This document shows positions 9,110 to 17,206 of a stretch of DNA of 64,000 nucleotides, one piece after another; position 1 is the stretch's first letter, and the number at the start of each line of letters is the position of its first letter. The position numbers were made by a program, and so were the translations under genes. The notes under the pieces were generated by a model. That model searched no databases and was not told where the DNA came from. It saw nothing but the letters and a program-made list of their open reading frames with translations. The stretch comes from an uncultured Bacteroidota bacterium (lineage in GTDB: Bacteria; Bacteroidota; Bacteroidia; NS11-12g; UBA9320): positions 178,501 through 242,500 of the forward strand of contig CAKZLB010000017.1 of NCBI GenBank assembly GCA_937124965.1, read 5' to 3'.

Positions 9110-9628
9110 ATGAAGATATTTGATAATTCACCAACCCGAAAAATCACTAAAGGAACGATTCTTTTATATAAAGGAGATTCTTGTAGATCTGTATATAAAG
9201 TAATTGGAGGATGCTTGAAAAGTTATGTAATCGACAAGTTTGGAAAGGAACATATCTTGCATTTTGCACCTGAAAACTGGTTAATTACAGATATGGATAG
9301 TTTCCTAAACCAAAAACCTGCGCGCATATTTATTGATGCAATTGAGGATAGTGAAGTCTCTGTAATTTCTAATTTAGATTATAGCGACATCAATCAATTA
9401 AGTCATGATGATTTGGTAGAACAAAATAAAAAACTAATAAACAATTTAATCACTAGCAATAAGCGTCTAGAAAATTTATTAAGTGCAACTGCCGAAGAGC
9501 GATATCTGGATTTTATAGCAACCTATCCAACACTTGTCCAAAGACTACCGCTTAAACTAATTGCTCCCTACCTAGGGATGACACCTGAATACTTAAGTGA
9601 CGTTAGAAGAAAATTAGCACGGATGTAA
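9110..9628 (+). CDS. Crp/Fnr-family transcriptional regulator
   Basis: 172 residues, shorter than E. coli Crp but usual for the Bacteroidota single-gene members. The N-terminal part is a cyclic-nucleotide-binding-like beta barrel (ITKGTILLYKGD, HILHFAPENWLITD). A long connecting helix (NKKLINNLITSNKRLENLL) comes next. The C-terminal helix-turn-helix is around 148-170 (LIAPYLGMTPEYLSDVRRKL). No Fe-S cysteine cluster is seen, so it is not an Fnr oxygen sensor of the classical kind. Its stop lies 4 bases before a palindromic operator in front of yceI, and the same operator precedes doxX. It is therefore the likely regulator of this cluster (inference). Confidence 0.88.
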   Translation: MKIFDNSPTRKITKGTILLYKGDSCRSVYKVIGGCLKSYVIDKFGKEHILHFAPENWLITDMDSFLNQKPARIFIDAIEDSEVSVISNLDYSDINQLSHDDLVEQNKKLINNLITSNKRLENLLSATAEERYLDFIATYPTLVQRLPLKLIAPYLGMTPEYLSDVRRKLARM

Positions 9629-9632
9629 TTTC

Positions 9633-9646
9633 TTAAGATACCTTAA
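9633..9646. promoter_or_regulatory. Putative Crp/Fnr-type operator before yceI
   Basis: TTAAG-ATAC-CTTAA, a dyad with 5-bp arms. Its right end is exactly 30 bases before a TTTG (9673-9676) that could be the end of a TAnnTTTG-type -7 element. This puts the dyad centre near -41, the class II activator position. The identical arms and spacing recur at 11314-11327. Confidence 0.65.
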
Positions 9647-9704
9647 TTTTTATCATTTCGGTTGTACGGACTTTTGTATTATCAATAACATAAAATAATA
9701 TAAA

Positions 9705-10250
9705 ATGAAAACAACAAATTTGAACATCGCCAAATTCGTGGCAGTAACAGTATCTGTACTTCTTTTATCTGCCTTCACTGTGAACAATTCTATTAACTGG
9801 AAAATTACCGATGGCTATTCCGTTAAATTCGCAGGAACAGATGCAGAAGGAATTTTTAGTAAACTCAAAGGAGATATCCAGTTTAATTCTGACAATCCTG
9901 CAAGTTCATCTTTCTCTTTTACATTAGATGTAAACTCAATCAACACCGGGAATGGAATGAAAAATAAGCATGCCTTGAGTGATAAATGGTTTGATGCTGA
10001 GACTTATCCAAACATTACTTTTAAATCCAAGTCGGTTTCCCAAAATGATGCAAATTATATGGTGACAGGAACTATGAACATTCATGGTACATCAAAAGAA
10101 ATGACCATTCCATTTTCATTTGATGGCAAGGCTTTCTACTCTAAATTTTCTGTAAACAGAATGGACTTCGGTGTAGGTACAATGAAGGGAATGTCTAAGA
10201 AGGTGTCGAATGAAATCAAGCTTGATGTAACCATTCCTGTAACCAAGTAA
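9705..10250 (+). CDS. YceI-family periplasmic lipid-binding protein
   Basis: 181 residues. N-terminal signal peptide with hydrophobic core (FVAVTVSVLLLSAFTV), then the YceI lipocalin-like barrel: ITDGYSVKFAG near the start, LDVNSINTGN, DAETYPNITFKS, VTGTMNIHGTSKEMTIPFSF and FGVGTMKG, all in the family order. YceI proteins bind polyisoprenoid-type lipids in the periplasm; the native ligand here is unknown. It is preceded by the palindromic operator and followed by a membrane protein whose ATG overlaps its stop by one base (TAATG), so the two are co-translated. Confidence 0.9.
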   Translation: MKTTNLNIAKFVAVTVSVLLLSAFTVNNSINWKITDGYSVKFAGTDAEGIFSKLKGDIQFNSDNPASSSFSFTLDVNSINTGNGMKNKHALSDKWFDAETYPNITFKSKSVSQNDANYMVTGTMNIHGTSKEMTIPFSFDGKAFYSKFSVNRMDFGVGTMKGMSKKVSNEIKLDVTIPVTK

Positions 10251-10654
10251 TGAAGGCAAAACAATTGTTAATTTACGGTATAGTTGCTGGTCTTCTTTCT
10301 GGATTAGCAGGAGTTATATACCAGTATATCTATCAAGATATGTTCTTTGTAGATTACTCGCCTGTGGTGAACGCTGGTGCTATTATTGGTTCATCATTAA
10401 TTGGAACAGTTTTGATGTCTCTAGGCTATTTTATCTTGTTCAAAGTAAAAAAGGAAAAATGGATAGGGATAGTCAACCTTGTTTATATGTTCCTGACCTT
10501 TGCTAGCATTTTACCCGCAATGGCAGTTACTCTTCCATTGGATATAGAGTTTCCAGAGTTGTTTCCTGGTTTAGTTGTCCCAATGCACTTTTTTGTACCC
10601 ATGATTTTTTTCGGACTTGGGCCATTCTTTATGAAACAAAGCGATATCAAATAA
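10250..10654 (+). CDS. Four-helix membrane protein of unknown function
   Basis: 134 residues with four predicted membrane segments, roughly 7-27, 42-66, 72-92 and 105-126 (for example LLIYGIVAGLLSGLAGVIY and HFFVPMIFFGLGPFFM). No charged catalytic motif is seen, and I do not recognise the family with certainty. Its start overlaps the yceI stop, so it is in the same operon and may act with YceI at the inner membrane. A hairpin follows 14 bases after its stop. Confidence 0.75.
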   Translation: MKAKQLLIYGIVAGLLSGLAGVIYQYIYQDMFFVDYSPVVNAGAIIGSSLIGTVLMSLGYFILFKVKKEKWIGIVNLVYMFLTFASILPAMAVTLPLDIEFPELFPGLVVPMHFFVPMIFFGLGPFFMKQSDIK

Positions 10655-10667
10655 TATGCAGGCCTTT

Positions 10668-10700
10668 GAGCAATCTTTTAAGAAAGATTGCTCATTTATT
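10668..10700 (+). terminator. Hairpin between the yceI operon and ribA
   Basis: GAGCAATCTTT (10668-10678) pairs perfectly with AAAGATTGCTC (10683-10693), 11 bp with a 4-base loop, followed by an AT-rich tail without a long T run. It is probably a terminator for the yceI unit, perhaps leaky, since ribA starts only 17 bases after the stem. Confidence 0.6.
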
Positions 10701-10709
10701 TAATAAAGC

Positions 10710-11309
10710 ATGAAATCTAAAAGCCCTAAAGTAACGTTCTCTAACAAGGCCAAATTGCCTACAAAGTATGGTATATTTAACCTTGTTTCTTTCAAAAGTG
10801 AGGAAGATTCCAAAGAGCATCTTATAGTCTACATGGGAGAACTAAGTGCAAAAAAAGGTGTCCTAGTAAGGGTGCATTCTGAGTGTTTGACAGGTGATGT
10901 GTTCAACTCGCTCAAATGTGATTGTGGAGAGCAACTGGAGGCCAGTTTGAAAATGATTTCAGAAAAACAAGAAGGGGTAATAATCTACTTGAAGCAAGAA
11001 GGTAGAGGAATTGGCTTGTTCAACAAAGTGAACGCTTACGCTTTACAAGACCAAGGACTAGATACCATTACTGCCAATCATTCATTGGGTTTTGAAACCG
11101 ACTTAAGAAATTTTGACATCGTTACTAATGTTGTGGACTTTCTAGGTATTGAATCAATTCAATTATTAACAAATAACCCAGAAAAAATTAAGACAATTTC
11201 TAACGTTACTGGAAAACTAAATAGCGTTCAACCACTTAGAATTGCACCCAACCCACATAACGCTGATTATTTGAAAACTAAAAAGACACAACTAAATCAT
11301 ATGCTATGA
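10710..11309 (+). CDS. ribA: GTP cyclohydrolase II, stand-alone RibA
   Basis: Converts GTP to 2,5-diamino-6-ribosylamino-pyrimidinone phosphate, formate and pyrophosphate, the first step of riboflavin synthesis. 199 residues, similar to E. coli RibA. The zinc cysteines are C59, C70 and C72 in HSECLTGDVFNSLKCDCG. The active-site loop KQEGRGIGL, DTITANHSLGF and LLTNNPEKI follow in order. It is not fused to RibB, unlike the RibBA usual in many Bacteroidota, so it may be a second, regulated copy (inference). It lies among stress-type genes between a hairpin and the second palindromic operator. Confidence 0.93.
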   Translation: MKSKSPKVTFSNKAKLPTKYGIFNLVSFKSEEDSKEHLIVYMGELSAKKGVLVRVHSECLTGDVFNSLKCDCGEQLEASLKMISEKQEGVIIYLKQEGRGIGLFNKVNAYALQDQGLDTITANHSLGFETDLRNFDIVTNVVDFLGIESIQLLTNNPEKIKTISNVTGKLNSVQPLRIAPNPHNADYLKTKKTQLNHML

Positions 11310-11313
11310 TTTC

Positions 11314-11327
11314 TTAAGCTAGCTTAA
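11314..11327. promoter_or_regulatory. Putative Crp/Fnr-type operator before doxX
   Basis: TTAAGCTAGCTTAA is a perfect 14-bp palindrome five bases after the ribA stop. As at 9633-9646, its right end is exactly 30 bases before a TTTG (11354-11357), followed by an AT-rich leader to the ATG at 11387. The shared arms and distance support one regulator acting on both units. Confidence 0.65.
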
Positions 11328-11386
11328 TTTTTATTTGTGCATTCACACTAATCTTTGCAATTAAAGTAATATTTAAAAATAAAATC

Positions 11387-11791
11387 ATGACAACTTCAAT
11401 AAAATTTAAAGTGCTAAACATTACAGTATGGGTGGCACAAGCGCTTCTTTCCCTCACTTTAATTTGGGCAGGATACGCCAAATTGTTTCAACCCTTTGAG
11501 GAAACTGCAAAAATGCTGCCTTGGGCTTTGGAAAATCCAGGGCTAGTAACACTCACTGGAATTGTAGATTTACTTGGCGGTTTAGGAATCATACTACCAG
11601 CCGCTCTAAGGATTCAACCAAAATTAACGGTTTTGGCCGCATACGGTATAATTGCGTTAATGATTGTCGCAAGTATTTTTCATGTAACCAGAGGTGAATC
11701 ATCATTGATTGGTATGAATATATTTTTCTTAGTACTTGCTGTGTTTGTAGTTTGGGGTAGAACGAAAAAAGCACCTATAGTAACTAAGTAA
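11387..11791 (+). CDS. DoxX-family membrane protein
   Basis: 134 residues with four membrane helices: about 11-31 (WVAQALLSLTLIWAGYAKL), 48-68, 76-96 and 104-124. The first-helix pattern ending in AGYAKLF, then LLGGLGIILPA, is typical of DoxX/DoxX-like proteins. These are linked to redox or quinone-related stress in several bacteria, but the reaction is unknown. The gene is preceded by the palindromic operator shared with yceI. The following NAD(P)-binding gene starts 98 bases later and may be in the same transcript. Confidence 0.85.
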   Translation: MTTSIKFKVLNITVWVAQALLSLTLIWAGYAKLFQPFEETAKMLPWALENPGLVTLTGIVDLLGGLGIILPAALRIQPKLTVLAAYGIIALMIVASIFHVTRGESSLIGMNIFFLVLAVFVVWGRTKKAPIVTK

Positions 11792-11889
11792 TTGTTTGAA
11801 TTCAATAATATAGGATTATGTACATAACAGAAAATAAAATTAGCGATATGCTACTAAAAAATGGATGGCGAGTAAATAAAAATTAATTT

Positions 11890-12729
11890 ATGGTGATAGG
11901 ACAAATAAATAAAATAGTAATACTAGGTGCAACCGGTTTGGTTGCTAAAGAAACAATAAAAGCATTTCATGCCAACGGTTTTAAAATGAGGTTATTTTCT
12001 AGGAGTATAGAAGCCCAAAATTATCCGAACCTTGAAACACAAAAAGGAGATGTTTTCGATGATGCGGATTTAGATTTAGCGCTTTCAGGTTGTGATGCTG
12101 TGCATATAACCTTATCGCAATTGGATGAGTTTAAAGCTGTAGAAAGAATCGTTGAAGCCGCCAAAAAAATGAACATTAAGCTTATTAGCTATGTAAGTGG
12201 TGCAACGGTATGCGAAGAAAATAGAACTAAACTTTCGTTTATTGATGCTAAGTACAAATCAGAGCAATTAATAAAAGAAAGTGGAATTAACTACCTTATC
12301 TATAAACCCACTTGGTTTATGGAGTCTCTGAGTTTAATGATCCAAAATGGTAAAGCCAATGTTATGGGAAAACAGCCACTTAAGATAAGGTGGATTGCTT
12401 CTGAAGATTTTGGGAGATTATTGGTAAAGGGGTATCAAAATCCTGATTTTTACAATCAAGTGTTTAGTGCATACGGACCAGAATCCTTGACAATTAATGA
12501 AGCGCTACAAAAATATATAAAAGTAAAGCACCCTAGTATTTCTAAGGTGAATAATGCACCTTTTTGGTTATTAAAAATAATTGCTTTTGTTTCTGGAAAT
12601 AAGCAACTCAAAGAATTTATCCCAATGTTTGAATATTTTGAGAAAACAAAAGAAGCTGTAAGTTCGGAAACTTCTGACCGTTTGCTTGGTAAAGCAACAA
12701 CCTCTTTGCAGATATGGTTAAAGAAATAA
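11890..12729 (+). CDS. NAD(P)-binding Rossmann-fold protein, NmrA/atypical SDR type
   Basis: 279 residues. The N-terminal nucleotide-binding loop is VILGATGLVAKE: GxxG is kept, but the third glycine of GxxGxxG is alanine. Then DVFDDADLDLALSGCDAVHI and LISYVSGATV follow, where the short-chain fold places the second half of the dinucleotide site. YKSEQLIKESGINYLIYKPTWFMES is the pattern of NmrA-like and NAD(P)H azoreductase/quinone reductase-like proteins. No classical YxxxK catalytic pair is obvious apart from the YKSE segment. The substrate is unknown. A 438-bp MITE-like element begins seven bases after its stop. Confidence 0.8.
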   Translation: MVIGQINKIVILGATGLVAKETIKAFHANGFKMRLFSRSIEAQNYPNLETQKGDVFDDADLDLALSGCDAVHITLSQLDEFKAVERIVEAAKKMNIKLISYVSGATVCEENRTKLSFIDAKYKSEQLIKESGINYLIYKPTWFMESLSLMIQNGKANVMGKQPLKIRWIASEDFGRLLVKGYQNPDFYNQVFSAYGPESLTINEALQKYIKVKHPSISKVNNAPFWLLKIIAFVSGNKQLKEFIPMFEYFEKTKEAVSSETSDRLLGKATTSLQIWLKK

Positions 12730-12735
12730 CATAGA

Positions 12736-13173
12736 AACCTGAGTTCGATTATTATTTATGGTTTAGAACGCTAGGAAATAGTCATTGTCAACTAAAATTT
12801 ATGCAGTAATAGCGGGCTATTTCAAATAATTTTTAGGAAGAGAAGCGCTTTTTCCTAGTGGAATAAGTATATGTTGTTCCATAAAACCCAATATACTTCG
12901 TTGGATTTGATTGATTAAACCCGAATTGTGTATTAGTACTTCGTAGTGAGAGTTAAAAGCCCAATAAAATCAAGGCTTTTGTCGATTTTAGCATAGTTAC
13001 CACTATGGTGAATGAGAAAAAGCCAGAGCAACGTTTGATTTTGCAGGGATTTTCTCTCGTAATAGATTTACTAATGCATAATTTGGGTTCAACCCGCTAA
13101 ATCTTCACAAAACCGCCTTGTCTATTGACTTTTATGAAATTCTAAACCTATAAAGAAGAATCGAACTCAGGTT
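12736..13173. mobile_element. MITE-like non-coding element with terminal inverted repeats (copy 1)
   Basis: The ends are AACCTGAGTTCGATT (12736-12750) and its exact complement (13159-13173); the inverted match continues imperfectly for about 20 more bases. No gene is inside. A diverged, internally shortened copy lies at 51771-51949 in the opposite orientation and shares internal segments such as CTTCACAAAACC and GAAGTATATT. These features fit a small non-autonomous element. It lies 7 bases after the NAD(P)-binding gene and only 20 before the dioxygenase start, so that gene may be transcribed from within it. No clear target-site duplication is seen. Confidence 0.72.
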
Positions 13174-13193
13174 AGAAATTATATGCGAAAATT

Positions 13194-14078
13194 ATGAAAA
13201 GAATAGAGTTTCTCAAAATATTGGGCTTACTTCCGTTAGCAGGTTGTAGTATGAAATTAAATGATTTAAGTAAACTATCGAATGAGCTACCAAAAACAGC
13301 AAAAATGCCAGTTTTGTTTTTAGGACATGGTAGCCCTATGAATGCCATTGAAGAAAACGAATTTGTTAAAGGTTTTAGGGATATCGCTAAAACCATTCCT
13401 ATTCCAAATGCAATTCTGTGTGTGTCTGCTCATTGGTTCACAAAAGGCACTAAGGTAACAGCTATGGAAATGCCAAAAACGATTCACGATTTTGGAGGTT
13501 TTCCGCAAGCTTTATTTGATGTGCAATATCCTGCAAAGGGAAGTCCTGCACTAGCGAAAGAAACAAAAAGTCTACTCTTGCCTGAAATGGTAGCTTTGGA
13601 TGACAAATGGGGACTGGACCATGGTGCATGGAGTGTTATCAAGCACCTATATCCAGAAGCAAACATTCCAGTTATCCAATTGAGTATTGACTATACCAAA
13701 ACAGGGCAAGAACACTACGAATTGGCACAACAATTAAGTAGCCTGCGTAATAAAGGAATTTTGATTATTGGTAGCGGTAATATAATTCACAATTTAGGAA
13801 TGATTGATTTTGCCAACGCGCATAAAGATGATTATGGCTATGATTGGGCAATTGAAGCTCGGTCTGATATAAACAAGTATCTTTTGAATGGAAATTACCA
13901 ACCACTGATTGATTACCATAAACAATCCAAAGCATTCCAATTGGCAATTCCTACTCCGGATCATTATTTACCATTAATATACAGTCTGGGGCTTCAAGAA
14001 AAAGGAGAATCCATTAGCCTATTTAATGACAAACTATTAGCTGGGAGTTTGAGTATGACGAGTTTGAAAATTTCATGA
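13194..14078 (+). CDS. Extradiol dioxygenase of the LigB/DODA (YgiD) family, putative lipoprotein
   Basis: 294 residues. After an N-terminal extension the YgiD-type core is clear: FLGHGSPMNAIEEN (H45), CVSAHWFTKG, HDFGGFPQALFDVQYPAKGSP, GLDHGAWSVIKHLYPEA and GSGNIIHNLG, which hold the usual metal and substrate histidines. Family members cleave catechol rings such as DOPA with a divalent metal. The first 20 residues, MKRIEFLKILGLLPLAGCS, look like a lipoprotein signal with lipobox LAGC (C18). That would place the enzyme outside the cytoplasm, unlike E. coli YgiD. If translation started at M20 or M38 the protein would be cytoplasmic. The gene starts 20 bases after a MITE-like element. Confidence 0.88.
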   Translation: MKRIEFLKILGLLPLAGCSMKLNDLSKLSNELPKTAKMPVLFLGHGSPMNAIEENEFVKGFRDIAKTIPIPNAILCVSAHWFTKGTKVTAMEMPKTIHDFGGFPQALFDVQYPAKGSPALAKETKSLLLPEMVALDDKWGLDHGAWSVIKHLYPEANIPVIQLSIDYTKTGQEHYELAQQLSSLRNKGILIIGSGNIIHNLGMIDFANAHKDDYGYDWAIEARSDINKYLLNGNYQPLIDYHKQSKAFQLAIPTPDHYLPLIYSLGLQEKGESISLFNDKLLAGSLSMTSLKIS

Positions 14079-14152
14079 AAGTGGACTCATTAAATTCAAC
14101 CTTAAAAATAATTTTATCTCGAAGGTAGTTTTAAAAAAAAGTGAACACCTAA

Positions 14153-14758
14153 CAATGTATAAAAAACATAGTTTTGTTCGAGTTTTTAGAATTTAAACCC
14201 AGCATGTTTGAGTATGTCATGAACTACGAGACTACTGATACCTTAAGATATATTTCATTTGTAGATGGTGTGCCAAAAGATACCTTAATTCTTATTAAAA
14301 ATCAGAAAGGTATCGATACCTTGAAATATGAGCAAGACAACTTTCATAGAGGAACATGTGACCTTGAAATAACACACTTAACTGTACATATCCATTCCTA
14401 CCTTGATATGACTAATCAACAGAACCTCAGGATTACACTATGATCTCATAATGGTGATGGATTACTTGAGGAAGCTGTAGCTGTTACAACCAATGACAAT
14501 ACTTTCGTAAACTTTGTTGGAGCGCTCTCAATAGGGGGCTTCAAAAATGGGGCTCTCCATAAGTCCTTGCAAGTTGATAATAAATATTACACCGATGTTT
14601 GGGATGATTTTACCGCTGGTAAGGGGTTTCGTTTATCTAGTGACCTGAGGTGGACTTTTATAGAAAAGAACAGCAATTTGGATTGCCTTTACAGTGTCAA
14701 AGAAGGACCTCTTAGGCTTGATTTTGGCGACAAGACCTTTTGGCAAATTTATAATTAG
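14153..14758 (+). pseudogene. Decayed gene of unknown function with one internal TGA
   Basis: A single reading frame runs from 14153 to the TAG at 14758 (about 201 codons) and is broken only by TGA at 14441-14443. There is no ATG in frame before 14204. An ATG at 14155 opens a different frame (MYKKHSF) that closes after 13 codons, so a frameshift near 14170-14200 may also have occurred. The product pieces (DTLRYISFVDGVPKDTLILI and, after the stop, FRLSSDLRWTFIEKN) match no family I know. A single pseudogene explains this better than two tiny genes. Confidence 0.5.
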
Positions 14759-14907
14759 ACGAGTAAACATCTAACTCTATACCTACACTCAAAATACAGA
14801 ATTATGGTGCCTCAGAAATATAGTCAATACAACACCCATGATATACTAATCCTCCTAGAAACTATTTTAAAGGGATTTTTTGGGGAAATCCCATCACAAA
14901 AACAGCT
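14759..14907. other. Intergenic stretch with a hairpin
   Basis: No gene is seen. GGGATTT (14872-14878) pairs with AAATCCC (14886-14892), a 7-bp stem between the converging ends of the decayed gene and the minus-strand barrel gene. There is no adjacent T run, so it is a weak terminator candidate at best. Confidence 0.4.
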
Positions 14908-16044
14908 TCATTCAAATTTTAAGTAATTTAAGGGAGGTCGACCTTCTTTTTTATAAATATTAGGTTCACCAAAACGAAAGGTGTAAAAATTAACCGAAAG
15001 ACCAACATTTACAATCCAGCCTAAACCACCGCCATCATGTCTTGCTATTCCTAGTTTAGCAATTGTACCCATTTTTTTATTCTTTCGATAACGAGAAAGA
15101 TTACATGTAACGCCTGAAATCGTCGTACTATTGTCGAAAAATTGATTAAACCCGAGTCCTAGTTTACGCTCGTATTTATCGGTGCTTGTTAAATTAACCA
15201 AGTCCAAATTAAGATCATAAGCTGCTGAGTATAATAGGTTATAACTAACCTTCCCATTAAATGGACCTAATTTTAATCCTAAAGCAGGTACGATTAGTGA
15301 GGCTCGATCCATTCCAATACCGACGGACAAAAATGGGTTGAACCATTCTGCTAAAAGCGGAAACTTAGATTCTTTTATTTTTATTGGTCTATTTCGTCTT
15401 CGTTCTATCGCAGAAGTAAAAATGTCACGGTCTCTGAAATCACCAAATCTGAAAATATATTGACTAAATGAAATTTGTCCGAATAATTGCGGTCTTTCTC
15501 GAAGGTAGAAGTTTTGTTGTGTGCGAATCGAATAATTAGAAGCTGACATGTTAAATGAAATCCTAGATCGTCGATGATTTAAATACGAGCAGGCACCAAA
15601 ACCAAACGACTGGATATAATGTATTTCAAACTTCTCAGGACGTTCAGTTTTTGGTTTTTTTTGTGAAACACCAGCACTTAAGGTAATGAAAGTGGATCGT
15701 GTTGGGTGATCCGATTTTAGTTGAAAGAGGTCATATTGCAACTGATAGGCTTCGTTGATCATCAAATCATACTCAGCATATAGACCTTTGAAATTAAACC
15801 GACCAATCTTTACCGCCAAAGACGGGACAATGAAATTCATATGCCCTTCGCCAATACCAGCCGAGACACCAATGTTGAAATAGTTGCCAAATTTTGGTTT
15901 TGTAGAATCTTGTGTATTGATTGAAGGAAAGCCGCAAGCATTGTTTAATCCAAGAGTGAAAATCACAATCGTTAGACACAATGTACATGAGACATGTTTA
16001 AATGGTTTTATGCGGAAGATATATCTCAAAGCATGCTCTAGCAT
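14908..16044 (-). CDS. Two-repeat outer-membrane barrel-like protein, paralog A
   Basis: 378 residues. A hydrophobic N-terminal segment (CTLCLTIVIFTLGLNNACGF) suggests export. The mature part has two related halves: FGNYFNIGVSAGIGEGH...VPSLAVKIGRFNFKGLY near 50-95 and WFNPFLSVGIGMDRASLIVPALGLKLGPFNGKVSY near 235-275. Both alternate hydrophobic residues with G, N and aromatics, as outer-membrane beta strands do. Two paralogs with the same plan lie at 16148-17206 and 22224-23330. I do not recognise the family. The genomic link to a CHU_C type IX secretion substrate recalls the PorP/SprF partners of such proteins, but the sequence is not evidently PorP/SprF. Function unknown. Confidence 0.7.
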   Translation of the reverse strand: MLEHALRYIFRIKPFKHVSCTLCLTIVIFTLGLNNACGFPSINTQDSTKPKFGNYFNIGVSAGIGEGHMNFIVPSLAVKIGRFNFKGLYAEYDLMINEAYQLQYDLFQLKSDHPTRSTFITLSAGVSQKKPKTERPEKFEIHYIQSFGFGACSYLNHRRSRISFNMSASNYSIRTQQNFYLRERPQLFGQISFSQYIFRFGDFRDRDIFTSAIERRRNRPIKIKESKFPLLAEWFNPFLSVGIGMDRASLIVPALGLKLGPFNGKVSYNLLYSAAYDLNLDLVNLTSTDKYERKLGLGFNQFFDNSTTISGVTCNLSRYRKNKKMGTIAKLGIARHDGGGLGWIVNVGLSVNFYTFRFGEPNIYKKEGRPPLNYLKFE

Positions 16045-16147
16045 TTAGCGAAAATAGGCTTCCTAATAATCTTGCAAGCATTCTTTTGCATTAATCCGTT
16101 TAGAATAAACACATAAAAAGGGTTTGCAAGATTTAATAACATTTGTT

Positions 16148-17206
16148 CTAATCAACAAACCGGAACAAATACATATTAAACGAAACGCCACCATTTATTA
16201 ACAGGTTGTCAGAGTTTGGAATCATAAGAATTCGTTCTGGTAATTTGTCAATAGTTCCACCAAATGAAGACTTTCCAATTCCTAGTTTAAAGTCAAAACT
16301 ATTGCGACCATTTATTTTGTACAGCGTATAATTTCCAGTTATTCCAAACATAGAATATCCATAGTCAGTTATGTATGTTGCTCCAAAACCATAATGCCTG
16401 TTGTACTTTTCAGTCGGGTTAAAACGGATTACGTCGGCATTTATGTTAAAGGCCATTACAAATTCTTCGTCAAAGCTAAATTTCGCATTAACGGGACCAA
16501 CTTTTAAACCGTAAGCTGGCATATACCCAACTCGATCGGTACCTAGGCCAATCGATGCAAATGGGTTAAACCATTTCGAAAAAAATGTATTTGTTCTACT
16601 TCTGTGAAATTTTGAATACGTCTCAAGGTTGCCGTTTTGTGTAGTGGATTTAAATAGATAATGAGAATACGAAACCTGCCCATAAATTGACCTGGTTCTT
16701 CCTATAAAATAACGTACCTCCATCAATGATAATGGTGAATTAGTTATAGAAACATTAGCCGAAAAACGTGAACGATTGTTGTTCCAATTGTATGAAAAAC
16801 CTGTGCCATAGGAGTGTACTCTTACCAATATGGGTTCCAGTGGCCATATCCAATTGGACACCCACCTCTCTGTAATTCCGCCACTCAAGGTTAAATAAGT
16901 AGAGCGTTTAGGATGACGATTTGGTAGTCTTATAGCATCGTATTGCAACTGAACCGTAGCATCGTTAAAAGAAGTGGTAAACATTCCTTTTAAATGAAAC
17001 CGTCCCATTCTAACCGCCATTGAGGGAATAGGACGTGTTAGATGACCTTCTCCATAACCAAGTGATAATCCTGGATTAAAAAAATCACCAATTTTCTTTT
17101 TTTGAAGCTCTAGCGAATCTGATGATTGTGCGAATGTTTGTTTTGGCGGAACAAGCCCGAAGAGTAATATTAGAATTATACCTATCGACTTATTACGTTT
17201 TACCAT
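16148..17206 (-). CDS. Two-repeat outer-membrane barrel-like protein, paralog B, coupled to the CHU_C protein
   Basis: 352 residues with a signal peptide (IGIILILLFGLVPPKQTFAQ). The first repeat begins IGDFFNPGLSLGYGEGH and continues SMAVRMGRFHLKGMF. The second begins KWFNPFASIGLGTDRVGYMPAYGLKVGP. The C-terminus ends in a phenylalanine-containing strand (MYLFRFVD), as in outer-membrane barrels. Its ATG overlaps the stop of the 1651-residue CHU_C gene (ATGGTAA), so the two are translationally coupled and probably work together, for instance in surface anchoring or export of that protein (inference). Confidence 0.75.
   Translation of the reverse strand: MVKRNKSIGIILILLFGLVPPKQTFAQSSDSLELQKKKIGDFFNPGLSLGYGEGHLTRPIPSMAVRMGRFHLKGMFTTSFNDATVQLQYDAIRLPNRHPKRSTYLTLSGGITERWVSNWIWPLEPILVRVHSYGTGFSYNWNNNRSRFSANVSITNSPLSLMEVRYFIGRTRSIYGQVSYSHYLFKSTTQNGNLETYSKFHRSRTNTFFSKWFNPFASIGLGTDRVGYMPAYGLKVGPVNAKFSFDEEFVMAFNINADVIRFNPTEKYNRHYGFGATYITDYGYSMFGITGNYTLYKINGRNSFDFKLGIGKSSFGGTIDKLPERILMIPNSDNLLINGGVSFNMYLFRFVD

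Noticed and set aside
11818..11886. 22-codon ORF between doxX and the NAD(P)-binding gene (starting MYITENK)
   Set aside because: Too short to support a gene; may be a leader peptide or a remnant, with no motif or conservation visible.
14441..14443. UGA as selenocysteine codon
   Set aside because: No selenoprotein-like motif, no start codon in frame and no structured element seen after it; pseudogene decay is simpler.
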